Source: Cellulomonas palmilytica
GTDB taxonomy: Bacteria; Actinomycetota; Actinomycetes; Actinomycetales; Cellulomonadaceae
Direction of reading: 5' to 3'
Assembly (NCBI RefSeq): GCF_021590045.1
Contig: NZ_CP062221.1
Coordinates: 3,348,001-3,412,000 of the forward strand
DNA: 64,000 bases
In this document: positions 32,580 through 39,517 of the stretch, piece after piece
How positions within the stretch are numbered: position 1 is the first letter of the stretch
Layout of the letters: each line of letters begins with the position of its first letter
Translations under genes and position numbers: made by a program
Notes under the pieces: model-generated
Databases searched by the model: none
Seen by the model: the letters and a program-made list of their open reading frames with translations, nothing else
What the model was told of the DNA's origin: nothing

Positions 32580-33805
32580 AGAAGTTCCTCGCGGTCGCGC
32601 TCGGGATCCTCACCGCCATCGGCGGCTTCGTCGACATCGGGGACCTCGTGACCAACGCCGTGGTCGGCGCGCGGTTCGGGATGTCGCTGGTGTGGGTCGT
32701 GCTCGTCGGGGTCGTCGGCATCTGCCTGTTCGCGCAGATGTCCGGGCGGGTCGCCGCGGTGAGCGGGCGCGCGACGTTCGAGATCATCCGCGAGCGCCTC
32801 GGCCCGCGCGTGAGCGGCGCGAACCTCGTCGCGTCGTTCCTCGTCACGATGCTCACGCTCACCGCGGAGATCGGCGGCATCGCGCTCGCACTCGAGCTCG
32901 CGAGCAGCGTCGAACGGCGGCTGTGGATCCCGTTCGCCGGCCTCGCCGTGTGGCTCGTGCTGTGGCGCGTGAAGTTCTCGGTGCTGGAGAACGTCGCCGG
33001 ACTCCTCGGGCTCACGCTCGTCGTGTTCGCGGTCGCGCTGTTCCAGCTCGGCCCCGACTGGGGCGAGCTCGTCGAGCAGGCGACGCGGCCCCAGGTACCC
33101 GCCGGCGAGCCGGTCCCGACGTACTGGTACTACGCGGTGGCGCTGTTCGGGGCCGCGATGACGCCCTACGAGGTGTTCTTCTTCTCCTCCGGCGCGCGCG
33201 AGGAGAGGTGGACCGTCAAGGACCTGTCCGTCTCGCGCGCGAACGTGCTGATCGGGTTCCCGCTCGGCGGGCTCCTGTCCGTCGCGATCGCCGGGTGTGC
33301 GGCCGTCGTCCTGCTCCCCCGCGGCATCGACGTCTCCACGCTGTCCGAGATCACGCTGCCCGTCGCGCTCGCGGGCGGCAAGCTGCTGCTCGCGCTCGCG
33401 ATCCTCGGGATCGTCGCCGCGACGTTCGGCGCCGCGCTCGAGACCGCGCTGTCCACCGGCTACACGCTCGCGCAGTTCTTCGGCTGGTCGTGGGGCAAGT
33501 ACCACCGGCCCGCGCAGGCCGCGCGGTTCCACACGGCGATGATCGTCGCGGTGCTCGTCGGGACCCTCGTGCTCCTGACGAACGTCGACCCGGTCGCCGT
33601 CACCGAGTACTCCGTGGTGTTCTCCGCGGTCGCGCTGCCGCTGACGTACCTGCCGATCCTCGTCGTCGCGAACGACCGCGAGTACATGGGTGAGCACGTC
33701 AACGGGCGCGCGACGAACGCGCTCGGACTGGTCTACCTGGTCGTCATCCTCGTCGCGTCGCTCGCGGCGATCCCCCTGATGATCGCGACGGGAGCCGGCG
33801 GATGA
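32576..33805 (+). CDS. Nramp-related divalent metal transporter
   Basis: A 409-residue protein with about 11 membrane helices and the Nramp/LeuT-like layout. The metal-site motifs differ from Mn/Fe transporters: in helix 1 the canonical DPGN is DIGD (Asp20-Asp23, in GGFVDIGDLVTNAVVGARFG) and in helix 6 the canonical MPH region reads AAMTPYE (Met195-Glu199), adding an acidic residue. The metal therefore cannot be assumed to be manganese or iron; Mg-transporting Nramp relatives are known to have altered sites. Overlapping starts and stops join it to the lipoprotein before it and the PRC-barrel genes after it. Confidence 0.82.
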   Translation: MKKFLAVALGILTAIGGFVDIGDLVTNAVVGARFGMSLVWVVLVGVVGICLFAQMSGRVAAVSGRATFEIIRERLGPRVSGANLVASFLVTMLTLTAEIGGIALALELASSVERRLWIPFAGLAVWLVLWRVKFSVLENVAGLLGLTLVVFAVALFQLGPDWGELVEQATRPQVPAGEPVPTYWYYAVALFGAAMTPYEVFFFSSGAREERWTVKDLSVSRANVLIGFPLGGLLSVAIAGCAAVVLLPRGIDVSTLSEITLPVALAGGKLLLALAILGIVAATFGAALETALSTGYTLAQFFGWSWGKYHRPAQAARFHTAMIVAVLVGTLVLLTNVDPVAVTEYSVVFSAVALPLTYLPILVVANDREYMGEHVNGRATNALGLVYLVVILVASLAAIPLMIATGAGG

Positions 33806-34215
33806 GCCCACGCCTGCGACGCGGTGAGCGTCCCTTCCCGACCGACGAGCACCTGCCCGAGCCGCCGCGGCCCGCGGGACTCGTGCTCGACGCGCGGCTG
33901 CACCTGCTGGACCGGCAGGTCGACGACGTGCACGGCGACCCCGTCGCGACGGTCGACGACGTCGAGCTGGCCGAGCGCGAGGGGCTCGTCGTGGTCACGG
34001 ACCTGCTGTCCGGCCCCGTGCTCGTGACGCGCATCTTCGGCGGGCGCCCGCCGCGCAGCCGGTGGCACCGCATCGCGTGGCGGCACGTCACCGACGTCGA
34101 CGTGGTCGTGCGCCTGGGCGTGCGCGGCGAGGAGCTCGACGTGCTGTGGGTCGAGCGGTGGCTGCGCGAGCACGTGATCGGGCGCATCCCGGGAGGTCGC
34201 CATGCTCCTGAGTGA
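33802..34215 (+). CDS. PRC-barrel-like protein 1
   Basis: A 137-residue soluble protein with a PRC-barrel-like core: LVLDARLHLLDRQVDDVHGDPVATVDDVEL (about residues 27-56), then a basic loop GGRPPRSRWHRIAW and strands ending in VDVVVRLGVRGEELDVLW. PRC barrels occur in RimM, photosynthetic reaction centres and on actinobacterial MgtE-type magnesium transporters. It overlaps the transporter stop by four bases and the next PRC gene by 14 bases, pointing to a cytoplasmic accessory subunit of the transporter. Confidence 0.75.
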   Translation: MSPRLRRGERPFPTDEHLPEPPRPAGLVLDARLHLLDRQVDDVHGDPVATVDDVELAEREGLVVVTDLLSGPVLVTRIFGGRPPRSRWHRIAWRHVTDVDVVVRLGVRGEELDVLWVERWLREHVIGRIPGGRHAPE

Positions 34216-34591
34216 CCTGCTGGACGCACGGGTGGTCGACGACGCCGGGCGTCCGCTCGGCTTCGTCGTCGACGTGCGGCTGGTGCTCGACGGACCGCCG
34301 GACGGCGCGCTCGCGGCCCCGCGCCTGCACGGGCTGCTCGTCTCGCCGCGCACGGGCACGTCGTTCCTCGGCTACGAGCGCACGGACGCGACCGCGCCCG
34401 CGGTGCTCGCCGGCTGGTTGCGCCGGCGGCACCGCGGCACGTTCCTCGTGCTGTGGGAGGACGTGCTGTCGGAGGACGTGCTGCGGGAGGACGTCGCCGA
34501 GCACGGCAGCGACGACGACGAGCGACCCGTCGTGCTGCGTGCGGGCTACCGCCGCTGGGACCCGGCGCTGCCGGCCCGCCGCGGAGCCTGA
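34202..34591 (+). CDS. PRC-barrel protein 2
   Basis: A 129-residue PRC-barrel protein. MLLSDLLDARVVDDAGRPLGFVVDVRLVLDG is a textbook PRC start; HGLLVSPRTGTSFLGYER forms the later strands. A short repeat (VLWEDVLSEDVLREDV, about residues 82-97) follows before a C-terminal RPVVLRAGYRRWDP. The ATG lies 14 bases inside the preceding PRC gene and follows GGGAGG, so it is translationally coupled. Its stop is four bases from that of the convergent MMPL gene. Confidence 0.8.
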   Translation: MLLSDLLDARVVDDAGRPLGFVVDVRLVLDGPPDGALAAPRLHGLLVSPRTGTSFLGYERTDATAPAVLAGWLRRRHRGTFLVLWEDVLSEDVLREDVAEHGSDDDERPVVLRAGYRRWDPALPARRGA

Positions 34592-34595
34592 ACCG

Positions 34596-37133
34596 TCAGT
34601 GCTCGGCGGGCTCGACCGGGGCACCGCCGGGCACGCCCGGGTGACGACGCTCGAGCTTGGCGCCCTCGACGTCCACGTCCGGCATGACGCGGTCGATCCA
34701 GCTCGGCAGCCACCACGCCTTGTCGCCGGCCAGGTGCAGCACCGCGGGCATGATCAGCAGGCGCACGACGAACGCGTCGAGCAGCACGCCGAAGGCCAGG
34801 GCGAACCCGAGCGGCCGGACGAACGACAGGTGGGAGAACACGAACCCGCCGAACACGGAGATCATGATGATCGCCGCGGCCGTGACCACCGCCCGGCCCG
34901 CGTGCAGGCCCTCCATGACCGCGCGCCGCGCGGGCACACCGTGCGCGTACGCCTCGCGCATGCCCGAGGTCAGGAACAGCTGGTAGTCCATCGCGAGGCC
35001 GAACAGGATGCCGACCAGCAGCGTGGGCAGGAAGCTCAGCACCGGTCCGGGGTTCGACACGCCGAACGCGTCGGACAGCCAGCCCCACTGGTAGACGGCC
35101 GTGACGCCACCCATCGACGCGAACAGCGACAGGACGAACCCGCCGGTCGCGACGACCGGGACGAGGAACGAGCGGAACACCGCGACGAGGATGAAGATCG
35201 ACAGGCCGATGACGACCGCGAGGTAGACCGGCAGGGCGTCCGCGAGCTTCTCGGAGATGTCGATGTCCGCGCTCGCGCTCCCGGCGACCTGGAACGTGCC
35301 GGTGCCGCCGTCGACCTCGAGCGCGCGCAGCGCGTGCACGAGCTCCTCGGTCGACTCGCTGCTCGGCCCCTCGGCCGGGACCACCTGGAACACGAGCACC
35401 GTGCGCTCGTCGTCGGTGCCGATCGGCGCGACGGCGACCACGTCCTCGTCGGCCATGAGCTGCGCCCCCACGCGCGCCTGCACCGAGGGGAGCTCGTCCT
35501 CGGTGACCGCCTCGGGAAGGTCGGCGACGACGACGAGCGGGCCGTTGACACCCGCGCCGAACGCGTCGGACACCGCGGTGTACGCCCGGTACTGGGTCGA
35601 CTCGGTGGGCTCGTTCGCGCCCGTGGGCAGGCCGAGACGCATCGACAGCGCGGGCAGCGCGACGACGACGAGCACGCCGACGCCCGCGACGATCGACAGC
35701 CACGCGCGGCCGTTGCCCATCGGCTGCGCGATCTCGTGCGCGTCGGGCCGCACCTCGTCGCGGTGCTTCTTCGGCAGGATGCGGCGGCCCAGCAGGCCGA
35801 GCATCGCCGGGGTGAGCGTGACCGCGACGAGGACGGCGACGAGGATGCTCGCGGCCGCGACCGTACCCATGAGGCCGAGGAAGTCGATGCCCGTGAGGTT
35901 CAGGCCGAGCAGCGCGATGAGCACCGTGGTCCCGGCGAACACCACGGCGTTGCCGGACGTGCCGTTGGCGAGCCCGATCGACTCGCGCACGTCCATGCCG
36001 ATCCGCAGCTGCCGGCGGTGCCGGTTGAGGATGAACAGCGTGTAGTCGATGCCGACCGCGAGGCCGAGCATCGCGCCCAGGACGGGCGTCACGGACGTCA
36101 TCTCGACCGCGCCGGAGAACGCCATCGCGCCGGCCGCCGCGACGCCCACGCCGACGAGCGCGTTGAGCAGCGGCAGGCCCGCGGCGACGAGCGTGCCGAG
36201 CATGACGACGAGCACGATGCCCGCGACGAGCACGCCGAGCGCCTCCGCGGCGCCGCCGAGCTGGATCGAGCCCTGCGCGATCTCGGTGGAGAAGTCCGCC
36301 TCGACGCCCTGCGGCAGGCCGTCCTCGACGATGTCGACGACCGCCTCCTTGGTCTCGTCGGGGACCTCGTGCTGCGGCAGCGCGAACGCGACGGTGCCGA
36401 CCGCGGTCGAGCCGTCGGTCGAGACCATCCGGATCTCGGCGGCCATGTCGAGCAGGGCCTGCGCGTCCGCGAGCCGCGGGGCGGTCGCCTCGAGCTCGGC
36501 CTGGCCCGCCTCGAGCTGGGCGCGCTGCTCGTCGACCGTGGCCTGCTGCGCGTCGAGCGCCGCCTTCTGGGCGTCGAGCTCGGCCTGCGCGGCCTGCGTC
36601 TGGGGGTTCTCGCCGACCTGCGCGACGGTCGCATCGAGCTCGGCCTGCGCGGCGTCGAGCTGCGCGCGGCCCGCGTCGAGCTGCGCCTGGCCGTCGTCGA
36701 GCTGCTGCCGGCCCGCGTCGAGCTCCGCCTGACCGGCGGCGAGCTGGTCCTGGCCCTCGGTGACCTGCTGGGCGGCCTCGGCGCGCTCGGCCTCGGTCGC
36801 GAACGGGTCGACGACCTGCACGACACCGTCGACCTCGCCGGCCTTCGCGAGCGCGGCGCCGATCGCCTGCTGCTGCTCGTCGGTCATCGCCGACCCGTCG
36901 CTCGTCGTGTAGACGACGCGGCCCGTCCCACCGCTCGCCGAGGGCAGCTCCTTCGCGAGCCGGTCGGTGACCTCGGCGGTCGGGGTGCCGGGGATCGAGA
37001 TCGCCTCGGTCAGCGTCCCGCCGAACGTGAGGAACGCGCCGACCGCGAGCGCAAGCGCGGCGACCCACGCGCCGACGACGAGCCAGGCGCGGCGCGCCGC
37101 GAACATGCCGATCCGGTAGAGCAGCTCTGCCAT
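34596..37133 (-). CDS. MMPL/RND-type transporter
   Basis: An 845-residue exporter with about 12 membrane helices in two blocks of six. The first periplasmic domain carries a long heptad-like insert (AELDAGRQQLDDGQAQLDAG and related units, about residues 125-240) expected to form a coiled coil. Helix signatures include TPVLGAMLGLAVGIDYTLF and VGILFGLAMDYQLFLTSGMREAYAHG, with the proton-relay Asp-Tyr pairs of MMPL proteins. It probably exports lipids or drugs. It is divergent from the TetR regulator at 37311 and two matching operator-like sites lie between them, so it is the likely target. Confidence 0.93.
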   Translation of the reverse strand: MAELLYRIGMFAARRAWLVVGAWVAALALAVGAFLTFGGTLTEAISIPGTPTAEVTDRLAKELPSASGGTGRVVYTTSDGSAMTDEQQQAIGAALAKAGEVDGVVQVVDPFATEAERAEAAQQVTEGQDQLAAGQAELDAGRQQLDDGQAQLDAGRAQLDAAQAELDATVAQVGENPQTQAAQAELDAQKAALDAQQATVDEQRAQLEAGQAELEATAPRLADAQALLDMAAEIRMVSTDGSTAVGTVAFALPQHEVPDETKEAVVDIVEDGLPQGVEADFSTEIAQGSIQLGGAAEALGVLVAGIVLVVMLGTLVAAGLPLLNALVGVGVAAAGAMAFSGAVEMTSVTPVLGAMLGLAVGIDYTLFILNRHRRQLRIGMDVRESIGLANGTSGNAVVFAGTTVLIALLGLNLTGIDFLGLMGTVAAASILVAVLVAVTLTPAMLGLLGRRILPKKHRDEVRPDAHEIAQPMGNGRAWLSIVAGVGVLVVVALPALSMRLGLPTGANEPTESTQYRAYTAVSDAFGAGVNGPLVVVADLPEAVTEDELPSVQARVGAQLMADEDVVAVAPIGTDDERTVLVFQVVPAEGPSSESTEELVHALRALEVDGGTGTFQVAGSASADIDISEKLADALPVYLAVVIGLSIFILVAVFRSFLVPVVATGGFVLSLFASMGGVTAVYQWGWLSDAFGVSNPGPVLSFLPTLLVGILFGLAMDYQLFLTSGMREAYAHGVPARRAVMEGLHAGRAVVTAAAIIMISVFGGFVFSHLSFVRPLGFALAFGVLLDAFVVRLLIMPAVLHLAGDKAWWLPSWIDRVMPDVDVEGAKLERRHPGVPGGAPVEPAEH

Positions 37134-37225
37134 GAGAAGGGGTGTCCTCCCGCCGGCTCGGCCGGCTGGTCGTCGCGTGCGGCGTCTGCGCCTGCACGTC
37201 TTTCCAGGTCGGCATCGTAGGCACA

Positions 37226-37250
37226 CAAGTTGATGCGGGTCATCCGCTTG
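37226..37250. promoter_or_regulatory. TetR operator-like site 1
   Basis: A 25-base imperfect dyad: CAAGTTGAT, a seven-base spacer, then ATCCGCTTG. It lies in the promoter region of the MMPL gene and matches site 2 at 16 of 18 or more arm positions. Confidence 0.7.
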
Positions 37251-37268
37251 GCTCCCCGTTGCGCGTGT

Positions 37269-37293
37269 GAAGTTGATCTCACGTATCCGCTTG
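37269..37293. promoter_or_regulatory. TetR operator-like site 2
   Basis: GAAGTTGAT, seven bases, then ATCCGCTTG; the same arms and spacing as site 1, 43 bases away, which puts both sites on one face of the helix. It ends five bases before TACCCT (37299-37304), the probable -10 of the TetR gene, so binding here would repress that gene. Confidence 0.7.
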
Positions 37294-37310
37294 CGGGCTA
37301 CCCTGTCCGG

Positions 37311-37997
37311 ATGGACGAGCGGCAGGAGACCCCGAACGGCGCCGCGCACCGGGCTCCCCTGCGCCGCGACGCCGAGCGCAACCGTGAGCGCATCATCGCC
37401 GCGGCCTGCCAGCTCTACGCCGAGCACGGCCTCGGCGTCGGGTTCAACGAGGTCGCGCACCGCGCGGGCGTCGGCGTCGGCACCGTCTACCGCCGGTTCG
37501 CCGACCGCCGCGAGCTGCTCCAGGCCGCGCTCGCCGAGCCGCTGCAGGAGCTCTACGCGGTCGCGCGCGCGGCCGCCGCGACGCCCCGCGCCTGGGACGG
37601 CCTGACGCTGCTCGTCACGGGCGTCACCGACCTGCTGGTCGAGAACATCGGCCTGCGCGACGCCGCGCTCGGCGGCTACGAGGACCTCGTCCCGCAGGTC
37701 ACCGGAGGCATCCCCGAGCTCCTCGACGGCCTGTTCGAGCGTGCGCGCGAGCAGGGCGACGTGCGCGAGGGCGTCGACGGGCACGACGTCCTCGTGATGC
37801 TCTGGATGGTCACCGAGCTCGCCAAGCACGCGGCCGACGTCCGGCCCGACGCGTACCGGCGCTACACGACCGCGCTGCTGGACGGCCTGCGCGCCTCGTC
37901 GAGCCGCGCGCCGCTGCCCGACCCTCTGCACGACGACGAGGTCGCCGCGATCTCCCGCCGGTGGGCGGACGCCTCGAGCCGCGCCCGGACACCCTGA
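37311..37997 (+). CDS. TetR/AcrR-family transcriptional regulator
   Basis: A 228-residue TetR-type repressor. The DNA-binding domain (about residues 22-72) reads RERIIAAACQLYAEHGLG, then FNEVAHRAGVGVGTVYRRFADRRELL. The rest is a helical ligand-binding domain with SxxxxxAP-type end (SRAPLPDPLHDDEV). TACCCT ends six bases before the ATG with no ribosome-binding site, so it is leaderless. It likely controls itself and the divergent MMPL exporter through the two sites between them, with the exported compound or a related lipid as inducer. Confidence 0.93.
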   Translation: MDERQETPNGAAHRAPLRRDAERNRERIIAAACQLYAEHGLGVGFNEVAHRAGVGVGTVYRRFADRRELLQAALAEPLQELYAVARAAAATPRAWDGLTLLVTGVTDLLVENIGLRDAALGGYEDLVPQVTGGIPELLDGLFERAREQGDVREGVDGHDVLVMLWMVTELAKHAADVRPDAYRRYTTALLDGLRASSSRAPLPDPLHDDEVAAISRRWADASSRARTP

Positions 37998-38056
37998 CAG
38001 GCCCGTCGGGGGAAAACCCCCGACGTGCAGGGTCCCCCCCTGCGAGGATGCCCCGC

Positions 38057-39517
38057 GTGCTGCTCACGCTGACGACCACCCGACCGGACGCCGCCACACC
38101 GGCGTCCGACCTCGGCTACCTGCTGCACAAGCACCCCGCGCGCGTGCAGACGTTCGACGGCGGCGCGGTGCACGTGCTGTACCCCGAGTCCGACGACGAG
38201 CGCTGCACCGTCGCGCTCGTGCTCGAGCTCGACCCCGTCGCGCTGGTGCGCGGCACGGGCGGGCACGAGCCGTTCGTGCTCGCCCAGTACGTCAACGACC
38301 GCCCCTACACGGCGTCGTCGCAGCTCGTCGTCGCGATGGGGCGCACGTTCCGCTCCGCGCTCGCCGGCCGGTGCGACACGCGTCCCGACCTCGTCGACCG
38401 ACGGTGGCCGCTCGAGGTCCACGTGCCCGTGGTCGGCTGCACCGGTGGTCCCGCGACCGCGCACCGCCTGCTCGCCCCGCTCGGCTGGGACGTCCAGGCG
38501 ACGCCCCTCCCGCTCGACCCGCAGGTCCCCGCCTGGGGCGACTCGCGGTACGTCGACCTGCGCCTGCGGGGGACGCACCGCCTCGCGGACGCCCTGCGCC
38601 ACCTGTACGTCCTGCTGCCCGCGCTCGACGGGTCGAAGCACTACTGGGTCGACGAGGGCGAGGTCGACAAGCTGCTGCGCGCCGGGGGCGACTGGCTCGC
38701 GGCGCACCCCGCGCGCGACGAGATCGCCCGCCGCTACCTGGCCCGCAGCCGCGCGCTGGCGGCGTCCGCGCTCGATCGGCTCACCGAGGCCGACGGTCCG
38801 GTCGCGGGCGACGACGAGCCCGACGAGGAGGCGACGTCGCCCGTGCCGGACCGGGACGTGCCGCTCGTCCAGCAGCGGCACGAGGCGGTGCTGGCGGCGC
38901 TGCGGGAGTCGGGCGCACGCACCGTCGTCGACCTCGGGTGCGGCGAGGGCGCGCTCGTCGGACGACTGCTCGCCGAGGGCTACGAACGCGTGCTCGGGAC
39001 GGATGTGTCGCTGCGCGCGCTGGCGGCCGCGCGCCGCCGCCTGCACCTCGACACCCTGCCCGAGCGGGCCCGCTCGCGCGTCGAGCTCGTGCAGTCCTCG
39101 GTCACCTCCAGCGACGCGCGGGTCGCAGGGTTCGACGCCGCCGTGCTCATGGAGGTCGTCGAGCACCTCGACCTCGCGCGGCTCGGCGCGATGGAGCGTG
39201 CCGTCCTCGGCATCGCGCGGCCGCGCACGCTCGTCGTGACGACGCCGAACGCCGAGCACAACGTGCGGTACCCCAGGCTCGCGGCGGGCGCGCTGCGTCA
39301 CCACGACCACCGCTTCGAGTGGACGCGCGCGCAGTTCCGCGCGTGGGCGCAGCAGGCGGCGGCCGCGCACGGGTACACCGTGTCGTTCGCGCCCGTGGGG
39401 CCCGACGACCCCGACGTCGGACCGCCGACCCAGCTCGCGGTGCTCCGCGGGCGGGACGAGGCAGGCCCGTCGAGCACCACCTCGAGCACCACGACCGGCA
39501 CGGAGGCAGACCGCTGA
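38057..39517 (+). CDS. hen1: RNA 3'-terminal ribose 2'-O-methyltransferase Hen1
   Basis: A 486-residue bacterial Hen1. The N-terminal part (about 1-240) starts VLLTLTTT and contains DLGYLLHKHPARVQTFDGGAVHVLYPE, typical of bacterial Hen1. The C-terminal methyltransferase has the SAM motif VVDLGCGEGALVGRLLAEG (about 290-308) and the metal ligands Glu366, Glu369 and His370 in MEVVEHLD plus a His in RHHDHRFEWTR. It methylates the 2'-OH of the 3' end of a broken RNA before sealing, making the repaired site resistant to the same nuclease. GAGGAT lies seven bases before this GTG; an ATG three codons upstream is possible. Its stop overlaps pnkp. Confidence 0.94.
   Translation: MLLTLTTTRPDAATPASDLGYLLHKHPARVQTFDGGAVHVLYPESDDERCTVALVLELDPVALVRGTGGHEPFVLAQYVNDRPYTASSQLVVAMGRTFRSALAGRCDTRPDLVDRRWPLEVHVPVVGCTGGPATAHRLLAPLGWDVQATPLPLDPQVPAWGDSRYVDLRLRGTHRLADALRHLYVLLPALDGSKHYWVDEGEVDKLLRAGGDWLAAHPARDEIARRYLARSRALAASALDRLTEADGPVAGDDEPDEEATSPVPDRDVPLVQQRHEAVLAALRESGARTVVDLGCGEGALVGRLLAEGYERVLGTDVSLRALAAARRRLHLDTLPERARSRVELVQSSVTSSDARVAGFDAAVLMEVVEHLDLARLGAMERAVLGIARPRTLVVTTPNAEHNVRYPRLAAGALRHHDHRFEWTRAQFRAWAQQAAAAHGYTVSFAPVGPDDPDVGPPTQLAVLRGRDEAGPSSTTSSTTTGTEADR

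Noticed and set aside
34212-37220. A 1002-residue open frame on the plus strand across the MMPL gene
   Set aside because: Composition is typical antisense noise (HRD/ERD repeats), while the opposite strand encodes an intact MMPL transporter with membrane helices.
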